From Candidatus Gallimonas merdae (GTDB lineage: Bacteria > Bacillota > Clostridia > Christensenellales > Borkfalkiaceae): a stretch of 64,000 bases of DNA. The first letter of the stretch is position 1. Each line of letters begins with the position of its first letter. Where the stretch lies: contig CAJFRT010000002.1 in the NCBI GenBank assembly GCA_904419525.1, positions 1 through 64,000 on the forward strand, in the 5' to 3' direction. Position numbers and translations under genes: made by a program. Below the pieces are notes generated by a model. The model was not told the DNA's origin. It did not search any database and saw nothing but the letters and a program-made list of their open reading frames with translations. Below, one piece after another: positions 9,283 through 17,718 of the stretch.

Positions 9283-10488
9283 TCAATTCCGTATTTCTAC
9301 ACGGAAGTTGTCAAAGAAGTATTCCCTGTCCCCATCATAATTTGCATTATAGGAGATCTGGAAATTGCCCATTGCCGTCAGGAACCCGTTATCGATGGCA
9401 AGAAGATCGGCAACGCAGAATTCATAGCTCGTCCACGCGTGCGGCGCGCAGTTGTTGTTGGTGGCAAGCAGCAGGCTCGTGGGCGTGCGGTAGACAAACG
9501 TCAGATTGACCGAAGAATCGGTGTTGTTGTACGTCTCGAAACAGATGTAGGCGTTTTTGGCGGTGTCCGCGTCCATGCCGAAGAGCACCGTCTTGTTGAG
9601 CAGCTTGGACGAGATGTTCATCTGGATCCAATTGGAAGCGCCCGCGCCCGTTCCCGTAAAGACGGCGTGCAGGACCTTGCTGCCCGAGGGCGCCGTCAGG
9701 CCGAAATCCTCCGCCTCGACGACCTCCGTAAGCCCCGGGTTGTCGTTGGTGAACATGTACCCCTGCCACAGGCTCTCGAAATCGGCGATCTCGTTCTCCC
9801 TCAAAGGCACCTCGAAATCGGTCGCGGACTTTGTGGCCTTTTTGACGAGCCACATATTGTCGAGATAGTAACGCGGCGTCCTGTTCTCCCCTTCCTCGAC
9901 GACGTTGGCGCTGCCCGCGCTCTCAAAGCGGAAGTAAATGCCGCGCACCTGCGTCAGATTGCCCGCGATGGCGATGAGCGACGCCTCAACGGGCAGTTCG
10001 CATTTGTTCCAGCCGGGGCGGAGCGTAAAGCTCTTTTCGCCGACGCGGCTGATGGACGTCACGCCGCTGATGTCCGAGGCAAACCCCGCATAGACCGTCT
10101 TGTCCTCGTTCTGATCGTTATACATATCGAACGTGACATACTCCGCATAGGAGAGGTCGGAATAGTCAAAACCGTAGGTATCCGATTTGAGCGAGAACAT
10201 GACGATGGGCGCGGAGGAAGAGACGTACTTGCCGCCGAGCGGGTCGAGCCGCGCGGAGCGTTCGCCCTGCGTGATGAACTTTTTGTCCGTGTTCAGGCTG
10301 ACCTTTCCGAAGTCGTTGTAGATGAGCGCCGTCTGCAGATCGGGCGTCCAGTTTTCAAACCCGTTGATGAGGGCGTCCTCTTTGAGCGCCGCATCGGGAT
10401 CGGGCGCGGGTTCCTCCGCGCAGCCCGCAAAACATGCGGCGCAGGAGAGCGTCAAAAGTCCCGCAAGCAAGATATATTTCGTTTTCAT
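9283..10488 (-). CDS. lipoprotein with two carbohydrate-binding-like modules
   Basis: A 401-residue lipoprotein with a signal peptide ending FAGC (Cys about 23). Two jelly-roll-like halves follow: the first (about 40-225) opens with NGFENW, has a GERSARLDPLGG strand and a LRPGWNKCELP segment; the second (about 230-400) opens with ADFESLWQGY and has SGSKVLHAVF. Such patterns are common in beta-sandwich sugar-binding modules. No catalytic motif is seen. It lies 12 bases from the secreted DUF4091 gene and 22 bases from the 897-residue lipoprotein gene, so the three probably form an extracellular glycan-handling set. A GGGGGTG site precedes the ATG. Confidence 0.8.
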   Translation of the reverse strand: MKTKYILLAGLLTLSCAACFAGCAEEPAPDPDAALKEDALINGFENWTPDLQTALIYNDFGKVSLNTDKKFITQGERSARLDPLGGKYVSSSAPIVMFSLKSDTYGFDYSDLSYAEYVTFDMYNDQNEDKTVYAGFASDISGVTSISRVGEKSFTLRPGWNKCELPVEASLIAIAGNLTQVRGIYFRFESAGSANVVEEGENRTPRYYLDNMWLVKKATKSATDFEVPLRENEIADFESLWQGYMFTNDNPGLTEVVEAEDFGLTAPSGSKVLHAVFTGTGAGASNWIQMNISSKLLNKTVLFGMDADTAKNAYICFETYNNTDSSVNLTFVYRTPTSLLLATNNNCAPHAWTSYEFCVADLLAIDNGFLTAMGNFQISYNANYDGDREYFFDNFRVEIRN

Positions 10489-10500
10489 CTGCGCACCCCC

Positions 10501-12987
10501 TTAAAATCCGTACACGGTCATCGTGCCGAACACGACCGTCTTTTCGGCATAGTTCGCCGCGAGGTCGGTGAAGTACAGGCTGAGCGACCGGAGAGCACCC
10601 CCCGTCATCTGCGAAATGTCGGGGATCTCCACCCTGTTCCAGCCGGGCAGAAGCGTCTCGTTGATGACGGAAATTCCGTAGCTGCTGCCCGCGAGCCGCG
10701 CCGTCACGCGGAACGTCATGTTCTCCTGCGTCGGATTATAGATGTTCAGGGCAAGAGCCTTCGTGTCCGCGCCGATCGCCGCAACCGCGTCTCCGCTCAG
10801 CGTGACATACTGATTGGCGTTCGTCACGGCGGCGATATCGAGCTTTAAGACGTTTCCTTCCGCCTCGTAGCCGCTGCCGTCAACGACGGCCTTTACAAGC
10901 TCGCCGCCGCCCTGCGCGATGCTCTCCGAGAGCGCCGCGGCGTCGAAGAGGACGATCTTCCCCTCCGAAAGGGTGAAGCTCTCCGACTCCGAGCCGTTCG
11001 TGACGGTGAAGGAGAGCTGTGCCGCCTCCGACGTGTTTACCGTCACCTTCCATGTGCCGTTTTCGCCCGTGAAGGTGATGCCCGCGTTTTCGGGGACGGT
11101 GAGCGTGCTGCCCGCCGCCGCGCGTACGGTGTAGGTCACGGAAGCGCCGCTCTCTTCAACATCGGTGATGCCGACGGAAAGCGGGCTTTCGGCAAGTTCC
11201 AGAAGGCGGATGACCGCCTCGCGCGCAAGCTGCATCCGCTCGGGCGTGGAGACGACCTTCGCGCCCTGATAGATGAGGGAAGAGACCTTGCGCTGGATGT
11301 CCTCGTAAGAATACCCCTTCGCCTCATACGCATCATGCAGGGCGTACCAGAGTTCGTATTCCTCCAGACCGTCGCGAATGGCTTCGAGGCGCAGCGAGGA
11401 GAGCGGCTCGTCCATGCCGTAGGGCGCGCCCGGATACATGAGGTAGCCGTCGCCGTTGGCATTTTCATAGCGCTCCGCCGTGCCGTAATAGTCGTCGATG
11501 GGCTGATAGGCACCGTTCCCCACATACTGCTGATAGAGGTCCGCCGCCCAATAGAAGTTGCCCGTGATGTCGTATTCGCTCATCATCCAGCTCAGGGAGC
11601 GGGCAGAGACGAGCGTGTCGTCGATGTGATAGGTGGGATAGGGCGAATGCGGCTGGTTGCAGGTGTAGATCCAGCGCTGTTCCATCTGCGCATACACTTC
11701 GCGCTGCGACGCGCTGTCGTAAAGGCTGATGAGCGGACATGCCGTGATGATGCTCTGCGTCTCCTCATCGGGCGTCCACGTCGTCGTCAACGAGACGATG
11801 AGCGGGAAATTGTCGAGCGAAGTTTCGATCTCCTGCACGAACGCATCGGAGACCCCCTTCGCCGCCGCCTGCGTTTCAAGATACGCCTTCGCGCCCGAGA
11901 TCGCGCCTTCAAACTGCGCGGCGACCCCTGGAACGCGGTTGAGCGTGTTGTTGAGGTCGGGCTCGTCGATGATGCTCACCGTGCAGATGGCATAGGACAT
12001 GAGGTCAAACCCCGTCTGCGTCTTCGCGTCGTAGCTTGCGAGCGCCACATCGACGATGGCGTTGAGGTACTTGCCGAAGATCTCCCCGTTCAGCGTGGGA
12101 AGCCCCGTGCTGCTGTCCGTCATCGTGGGCGTGGGCACGGCGAACGTGCTCATCTTGGGATTTGCCTGCAGCAGATCGTACGCCTTCTGCGCATACGCCG
12201 CGATGCTCTCGTCGTTATAGTTGGAGTCGTTGCCGAACATGATGAGTCCGGGCGAGATGCGGTGTTCCGCCATCACGGAGATGTAGGAATCGAGCATATC
12301 CTGCGTGCTGTTGAGTTCGCCCAGCCAATGCGCGAACGTGACGTTGAACTTGGACTGCGTGTGCGTCGTCTGGCTGACGAGGATATCGTTGACGCCGAGG
12401 GTGACGGGGACGGACGCCTGCGCGCCGTCATAGGTCACCTTCAGCGTGCCCGTGTACGTTCCCGCCGCCTGATCTGCGGGAACGTTGAAGGTGATATACA
12501 CGCCCTGATTGTTCCCCGCCGAAATGGTGTTTTCGCCGTACTCCACCGCCTTTTCGATGGGAAGGAGCGCATCGGGATACATGCCCGTCTCGGCGCCGTT
12601 GCCTTCAAACGTCGCTTCCACTTCGATGTACTTTTCGTGATAGACGAAGATGTTCTCCGCCTTGAACGTGTTCCCCGCCCCGTCCGTCAGGTCGGAAACT
12701 TCCACGTTGTAGGAAGAGATGTCCTTGTTTGCCGTGAGAATGAGCTGCGTACTCTCATACTCCCCCTTGCAGGCATTGACGGCGACCTTCGGATCGGAAC
12801 GCACGGCATCGCTGCTGCTTTCCGCGTCCTGCAGGATCTTCTCCGTCGCATAAGCAGACCAGATGTCCACGGCGTCCGTCTCTGCCTCCGCGTGCATCGC
12901 ACTGCCGACGGGCAGCAGGATCACCGCCGCAGACAGCATGTACGCCGCAAGTTTCAGAAATGGCTTTGTTGTGCGTGCTTTGTTCAT
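10501..12987 (-). CDS. secreted DUF4091 (GH123-like) enzyme with C-terminal binding module
   Basis: An 828-residue exported protein with an N-terminal signal peptide and no lipobox. Order of parts: a beta-sandwich (about 40-205), a TIM-barrel-like core with a SIIDEPDLNN strand end carrying an Asp-Glu pair (about 341-342), the DUF4091 tail with SSLRLEAIRDGLEEYELW (about 545-562), then an Ig-like region and a C-terminal beta module with LLPGWNRVEIP, much like the LRPGWNKCELP segment of the next lipoprotein. By analogy to GH123 it may release N-acetylgalactosamine; this is inference. Two ATGs are adjacent; 12987 has better spacing (six bases) from GGAGG than 12990. It follows the binding-protein gene by 18 bases. 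Confidence 0.83.
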   Translation of the reverse strand: MNKARTTKPFLKLAAYMLSAAVILLPVGSAMHAEAETDAVDIWSAYATEKILQDAESSSDAVRSDPKVAVNACKGEYESTQLILTANKDISSYNVEVSDLTDGAGNTFKAENIFVYHEKYIEVEATFEGNGAETGMYPDALLPIEKAVEYGENTISAGNNQGVYITFNVPADQAAGTYTGTLKVTYDGAQASVPVTLGVNDILVSQTTHTQSKFNVTFAHWLGELNSTQDMLDSYISVMAEHRISPGLIMFGNDSNYNDESIAAYAQKAYDLLQANPKMSTFAVPTPTMTDSSTGLPTLNGEIFGKYLNAIVDVALASYDAKTQTGFDLMSYAICTVSIIDEPDLNNTLNRVPGVAAQFEGAISGAKAYLETQAAAKGVSDAFVQEIETSLDNFPLIVSLTTTWTPDEETQSIITACPLISLYDSASQREVYAQMEQRWIYTCNQPHSPYPTYHIDDTLVSARSLSWMMSEYDITGNFYWAADLYQQYVGNGAYQPIDDYYGTAERYENANGDGYLMYPGAPYGMDEPLSSLRLEAIRDGLEEYELWYALHDAYEAKGYSYEDIQRKVSSLIYQGAKVVSTPERMQLAREAVIRLLELAESPLSVGITDVEESGASVTYTVRAAAGSTLTVPENAGITFTGENGTWKVTVNTSEAAQLSFTVTNGSESESFTLSEGKIVLFDAAALSESIAQGGGELVKAVVDGSGYEAEGNVLKLDIAAVTNANQYVTLSGDAVAAIGADTKALALNIYNPTQENMTFRVTARLAGSSYGISVINETLLPGWNRVEIPDISQMTGGALRSLSLYFTDLAANYAEKTVVFGTMTVYGF

Positions 12988-13005
12988 CATTTTCCTCCCT
13001 CTTTT

Positions 13006-14655
13006 TTAACGGATACCCGCCTGTGCGCAGGCAGTGTTGAAATTTGAACTGTTGTTATCCGTCCAATAGGCGATGATCTGATCGTTGAGCCCCTGTGCCG
13101 TCCAGGCGTTCGTAAGGAATTCGTAGCCGGGATTGCCGTAGGGCTTCCACGGCGAGAAGCCGCCGCGCAGCACGAGCGGATACATCGCCATATTGGGCAT
13201 GATGTTGAGGTCGGGATCGGTGAACAGCGTGAGGCGCTGCTTCTGCATGGCGGAGAAGCTGTTCCAGAGCGTCGCGTTCTGTTCATAATCGTAGTCAAAG
13301 GGAAGGCTTGCGCCGCCCGTGACGGAGGCGTATGTCTCCAGCGACTTGTCCGTCGCCATATACAGAATGAAGTCCGCCGCGAGCTCCTTGGCGGGAGAGC
13401 ACTCGGGAATGACGACGTTGTGGCGGGGGCCGATGGAATAGACGAGCATGCGCGCGTCGTGCACCGTTTGGAAGTCCGGCTCCGTGACATTCTTGCCTGC
13501 AAGGTCGGGGAAAGCCTCCTCTGCCTCCGCGATCGTGTTGCAGCCGCTGTCCACCGCCTCCACGACGAGGGAGAGCGTGGCGTCGTCCGGAATCGAGGGC
13601 GTATTTTCGCGGATGGAACTCACGACGGGCGCGTTCATCAGGCGCACTTCGCCCGCGCCGGGCGCATTGGCCGCAAAGTCGCGCTCCTCCATATCGAACC
13701 AGTCGCCGTTCGCCATGAAGAGCGCCGTTCCGAGCACGACCTGGTTCTGCGCGCGGCGGTATGCGTCGCGCTCGGCGGAAGCGACAAGACCGGTGTATTC
13801 CATCATCTCCTCAGTCGCTTCGAGCGCCTTCAGCTTGCCCCGCTGTCTGACGACCGCGCTCGTAAGGTTGCCCTCGCTGTCCATACCGCGGAAGTAGTTG
13901 ACGTAGCCGGAGACCCCTTCATACTGCGCCCACCACGTCTCTACGAGATAGTTGACATAGGCGGAGACGCCGTAGGAGATGAACGCCTTATCCGACGAAT
14001 ATACGTTTTTATCCACCGAGGCGCCCACCGTATAGTCGCCCGAGGCGCCCGAGACATATGTTCCCGTTGCGATGCTCTCACAGATGGCGAACAGTTCGTC
14101 CGTCGTGTTGGGCTCCTCGAATCCGAGTGCCGCAAGAACGGTCGCATTGTACGCAATGCCCGTCATGCCGGAGGCAAACGTCGCCGTGTAGTAGTGCGGA
14201 TCCTCGGCAGTGCTCGACGGGTCGCGGTTGGATTCCAGAACGGAATCGAACATCTTCTTCGCGAACGTCACGTTCTCGCCTGGGATCGTCTTTTCATAGA
14301 CGAGCTCCGTGAGATCCACTGCCGAGTTCCCCTCTCCGAGGAAGCCCTCCAGATTGGTGCACATGATGACGTCGTAATCGGTGCTGTTGTTGGTCAGCCA
14401 GTTCTTGGAATTCTGCTCCACGGCATCCTGACTGAACGAGACCTGCAGGTTGGGATATTTTTCCTTCACCCACGCCTCTTCCTTGAAAGCATTGAGCATC
14501 TGTTCCGCCCACTGATAGCCGTAGCCGAGATTGCAGACATACACTTCAAGCGTCTCGGGGTTGTCCGAGTCGACCTTTTTCCCGCAGCCGGCAAGCACCG
14601 CGAGCGACGTGCCCGCAAGCACGGCGGCGACTGCGACAGAAACAGCCTTCTTCAT
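13006..14655 (-). CDS. ABC transporter extracellular sugar-binding lipoprotein
   Basis: A 549-residue solute-binding protein of the carbohydrate family, with a signal peptide ending LAGC (Cys about 24) that should tether it to the outer face of the membrane. The mature start LEVYVCNLGYGYQW and the YDVIMCTNLEGFL strand fit the family, whose members bind sugars and hand them to MalF/MalG-type permeases. It lies 23 bases after the MalG-like permease gene, as usual for such transporters. At about 500 mature residues it is larger than maltose-binding proteins, like Firmicutes proteins for bigger oligosaccharides. The ligand is unknown. An AAGGAGG site precedes the ATG. Confidence 0.9.
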   Translation of the reverse strand: MKKAVSVAVAAVLAGTSLAVLAGCGKKVDSDNPETLEVYVCNLGYGYQWAEQMLNAFKEEAWVKEKYPNLQVSFSQDAVEQNSKNWLTNNSTDYDVIMCTNLEGFLGEGNSAVDLTELVYEKTIPGENVTFAKKMFDSVLESNRDPSSTAEDPHYYTATFASGMTGIAYNATVLAALGFEEPNTTDELFAICESIATGTYVSGASGDYTVGASVDKNVYSSDKAFISYGVSAYVNYLVETWWAQYEGVSGYVNYFRGMDSEGNLTSAVVRQRGKLKALEATEEMMEYTGLVASAERDAYRRAQNQVVLGTALFMANGDWFDMEERDFAANAPGAGEVRLMNAPVVSSIRENTPSIPDDATLSLVVEAVDSGCNTIAEAEEAFPDLAGKNVTEPDFQTVHDARMLVYSIGPRHNVVIPECSPAKELAADFILYMATDKSLETYASVTGGASLPFDYDYEQNATLWNSFSAMQKQRLTLFTDPDLNIMPNMAMYPLVLRGGFSPWKPYGNPGYEFLTNAWTAQGLNDQIIAYWTDNNSSNFNTACAQAGIR

Positions 14656-14678
14656 AACATTTCCTCCTTATAGATGCG

Positions 14679-15587
14679 TCAGCCTTTTAATCCGCCGACG
14701 GCAAAATTTTTCATGATCACGTTGGAAAAACAGGTAAACAGAATGAGAATGGGCAGCATGGATATGACGAGCGCCGCAAAATACACGGTGGAATAGCCCT
14801 GACGCGGCAGCGTTCGCGAGACCCCGTACATGCCCGACGCAATGGTGGGAAAACTCGGCAGATACATGAGAACGTCCATGTAATCGTTCCATGCCGCGAT
14901 GCCCGAGACGATGCTGAGCGTCACGATGGCGGGCAGCGCCTGGGGAAGCATGATGCTGAAAAACACGCGCGCGTGACCCGCGCCGTCCATGAACGCCGCC
15001 TCGGCATAGCTCCACGAAACATTTCTGAAAAATCCGTACAGCACCAGGAAATTGAGCCCCGTTCCGCACAGATGCTTCAGAATGACGTAGAGCGGCGAGT
15101 CATAGATATGCAGGACGTTATAAACGAGATTGAAGAGCGCGCCCGTCGTCCCGACGGTGGGAATGGTCATCGTGAAGATGATGACGCCGTACATGAAGCC
15201 GCGCAGCTTGAAACGGTACTTGGCAAGCGCATATCCCGTGAAGGCGCTCATCAATACGCCGCCCAGCGTATACGCGAGCGTGTACCAGATGCTGTTGAAG
15301 AACATCATAAAGATGTTCGCGCCGTTGTAGCTCAGCTGCGTGAAGGCGTAGCTGTAATTTTCCCAATGCAGGGCGGACGGGAACTCGAAGGCATTGCCGA
15401 GTGCAAGGTTGACTTCGTAGATCGTCCTGTCCTGCAATGAATTGATGAGCAGCCACAGGAGCGGAAAGATGAGCGACGCCGCATACAGGAAAAACAGGAC
15501 GAAGACGATGCCGAACAGCACCTTCTCCCCCTTGGAACGCTGATAGAGAATGGAGGATTCGCGGATCTTCTTCTTGAAAATTTTCAT
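14679..15587 (-). CDS. carbohydrate ABC transporter permease, MalG-like
   Basis: A 302-residue inner-membrane permease with about six hydrophobic segments and the EAA loop EAAFMDGAGHARVFFSIMLP, which contacts the ATPase. It pairs with the permease gene just upstream (13-base gap) and the binding protein downstream. The frame is open to 15689, but the ATG at 15587 has a GGGAGGGG site and gives the usual charged N-terminus; the extra 34 residues lie inside the neighbouring gene. No ATPase gene lies in the locus, so a shared MsmX/MsmK-type ATPase from elsewhere is probably used. Confidence 0.93.
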   Translation of the reverse strand: MKIFKKKIRESSILYQRSKGEKVLFGIVFVLFFLYAASLIFPLLWLLINSLQDRTIYEVNLALGNAFEFPSALHWENYSYAFTQLSYNGANIFMMFFNSIWYTLAYTLGGVLMSAFTGYALAKYRFKLRGFMYGVIIFTMTIPTVGTTGALFNLVYNVLHIYDSPLYVILKHLCGTGLNFLVLYGFFRNVSWSYAEAAFMDGAGHARVFFSIMLPQALPAIVTLSIVSGIAAWNDYMDVLMYLPSFPTIASGMYGVSRTLPRQGYSTVYFAALVISMLPILILFTCFSNVIMKNFAVGGLKG

Positions 15588-15600
15588 CGTTTCCCCTCCC

Positions 15601-16635
15601 TCAATATTCCACAGCCGGGATCTTTTCAATGAGACGGCGGACGAGCAGAATGAACGGCACGCCAATGCAGGTAAAGATGAGTCCCGCACAGGACACGAGC
15701 CCGTAGTTGCCCGTTCCGCCGTACGTTCCGCCGCCGTACACCTGCTGATAGATCCAGAAGGAGAGCGTCATCGTGTTGTAGCCGCCGTCCGGGTGGAAGA
15801 GCAGGATGGGACCGCTCGCGTTGAAGATGCCCGTCAGGATGAAGATGACCAGCGTCGAAACGGAGGGCCAGATCATCGGCAGAATGAGAAAGATGAGTTC
15901 CTTGAACGACGAACAGCCGTCGAGGCGCGCCGATTCCAGCACTTCCACGGGGATGCGCGACATCGCACTGCTGATGATGATGAGATTTGTCGTAAAGCCC
16001 GTCCAGATACAATAAATAAGAATGGCGGGCGTCGCCGTGTCGGGATTGAGCAGATATCCCTCCTCGGGCATCTGCACCCCCATCGCCTTCAGGAGCGCGC
16101 CGATGGGGCCCGTCGGGGAGATCATGTTGGAATACACGCTCACCAGCACGATGCCCGAAATGATGGCGGGCAGGAAAAAGATGACGCGGAACGCACGGTA
16201 CCCCGCCACGCGCTTGTAGATGAAGTAGCTCATGATAAGCGTCAACGGGAAGATGAGCAGCAGATTCACCGCGAAATATTTGAGCGTGTTGAGGATCGCC
16301 ATGCCGACCGTATCGCCGTAGGGCGAGGTCAGCTGATTCCAGAAGAGCGTAAAGTTGATGAAACTCCAATTCCCCGCGTTGTCCTGAAAGGCAAGGACAA
16401 AGGAGCTCACGTTGACGCTCAGCCAAAAAATGAGCCAGTTCAGCACGGGGAGCGCGAGAATACAGACGAGAAAGATCGTCTCCCGCCGTTTCATGGCGGA
16501 CTTTTTCTTTTTGGCAAGGTCGTTGCGCGGGGACGTCTGTCCCGGAACAGTGCTCAATGCTTCCGGCGCCTGTCCCGTCTGCGGCGCTGTTCCCTGCGCG
16601 GCATCCCCCGCCGCGCTCCGAAGCTCTGTTTCCAT
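15601..16635 (-). CDS. carbohydrate ABC transporter permease, MalF-like
   Basis: A 344-residue permease and the first gene of the minus-strand glycan operon. After a 50-residue Ala/Gly/Pro-rich cytoplasmic N-terminus there are about six membrane segments and an EAA loop, ESARLDGCSSFKELIFLILP. It should pair with the MalG-like protein of the next gene. The start at 16635 is set by an AAGGAGGAG site seven bases before the ATG; the upstream in-frame ATG at 16689 lies in the promoter region. The upstream sequence shared with the divergent AraC gene has no convincing -35/-10 pair on this strand, which would fit activation by that regulator. Confidence 0.93.
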   Translation of the reverse strand: METELRSAAGDAAQGTAPQTGQAPEALSTVPGQTSPRNDLAKKKKSAMKRRETIFLVCILALPVLNWLIFWLSVNVSSFVLAFQDNAGNWSFINFTLFWNQLTSPYGDTVGMAILNTLKYFAVNLLLIFPLTLIMSYFIYKRVAGYRAFRVIFFLPAIISGIVLVSVYSNMISPTGPIGALLKAMGVQMPEEGYLLNPDTATPAILIYCIWTGFTTNLIIISSAMSRIPVEVLESARLDGCSSFKELIFLILPMIWPSVSTLVIFILTGIFNASGPILLFHPDGGYNTMTLSFWIYQQVYGGGTYGGTGNYGLVSCAGLIFTCIGVPFILLVRRLIEKIPAVEY

Positions 16636-16744
16636 ACGGTACTCCTCCTTATCGTTTGCAATTTTTATATTAACACAATTTTCGGACAAATGCTAGTTTT
16701 ATATCGGCAATTTTTTATAATATCTTCCTGCTAAAAATAGATTA

Positions 16745-16773
16745 TTGACAATATTTCAAAATTATGCTATCCT
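16745..16773 (+). promoter_or_regulatory. sigma-A type promoter of the AraC regulator gene
   Basis: TTGACA at 16745-16750 and TATCCT at 16768-16773 with a 17-base spacer, pointing at the AraC gene whose AAGGAGG site lies at about 16790-16796. The reading frame extends into this promoter, so the true start must be the later ATG at 16805. Confidence 0.7.
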
Positions 16774-16804
16774 AATCACGGAACAAAAACAAGGAGGAAC
16801 CATC

Positions 16805-17713
16805 ATGGAAGTCAGAACGGTCAGCCTGCTCCCGACAGAGCTTCCGTCCGCAATTTCCGTCCGCGACCTGTATTGCGTATATTCATACTACTATACGCCG
16901 AAATTTGTCTTCAACGGGGAACAGCACGCCCCGTGGGAGATCGTGTTCGTGCAATCGGGACGCGTCGTTGTGGAGACGCCCGAATATACCCATACGCTCC
17001 GCAGAGGGATGTGCATTTTGCACAAGCCGTGGATCCCGCACAAGATCCGCGCGGACAATGTCCCCTGCTATGTGAACATCATCAGTTTCACCGCCGAGGA
17101 GGATACCCTCATCCTGCCCGTCGCCGATCGACCCTTTGCGCTGGACGAGGTTTCGCAGAACTATCTGTTCGGCATCGTCAACGACGGGACGACCATCGTC
17201 GCGGGAAAAAACCACGTTCCCGAAATGAAAAAATTCCAGGTCAGAAAGTTCGCGGCGCACCAGGCGGTCAAAAATCTTCTTGAACTGCTGCTCATCCGTC
17301 TGATCCGCTGCAATAACGACGAGATCGATCCGAAAAACAGCGAATCGAGCAAAATGAATTCGGCAGTCCTTTCCGTCATCAACTTCCTTGCCGATCACCT
17401 GTGCGAAAAGATCAGCCTTGAACGGATCGCGAAAAAGGTCGGATACAGCGTATCGCGCATCTCGGCGATCTTCAAAGAGTATACGGGCGAATCCATCATC
17501 AATTACTTTATCAGGATGCGCATTCAGAAGGCGCAGGAACTCATCGTTGCAAACACGATGTTCCTGCGGGAGATCAGCGACTACCTCGGGTTCGACACCA
17601 TTCAGTACTTCTGCTCACAGTTCAAAAAGATGACCGGGATGACGCCTCTGCAATATAAGAAATTTGTGCAGAACAGCGATACCTATTGCGATACAAACTT
17701 CAATAAGGTCTGA
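16805..17713 (+). CDS. AraC family transcriptional regulator of locus 1
   Basis: A 302-residue regulator. The N-terminal half looks like a cupin sensor (PWEIVFVQSGRVVVETPE, then HTLRRGMCILHKPWIPHKI). The C-terminal 100 residues are a two-helix-turn-helix AraC domain: ISLERIAKKVGYSVSRISAIFK and the signature FLREISDYLGFDTIQYFCSQFKKMTG. It is divergent from the first permease gene, so it probably senses the imported sugar and activates the 16-kb minus-strand operon. An AAGGAGGAACC site fixes the start. It converges with the Gfo/Idh/MocA gene, five bases between stops, with no clear terminator. Confidence 0.93.
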   Translation: MEVRTVSLLPTELPSAISVRDLYCVYSYYYTPKFVFNGEQHAPWEIVFVQSGRVVVETPEYTHTLRRGMCILHKPWIPHKIRADNVPCYVNIISFTAEEDTLILPVADRPFALDEVSQNYLFGIVNDGTTIVAGKNHVPEMKKFQVRKFAAHQAVKNLLELLLIRLIRCNNDEIDPKNSESSKMNSAVLSVINFLADHLCEKISLERIAKKVGYSVSRISAIFKEYTGESIINYFIRMRIQKAQELIVANTMFLREISDYLGFDTIQYFCSQFKKMTGMTPLQYKKFVQNSDTYCDTNFNKV

Positions 17714-17718
17714 GCCGT

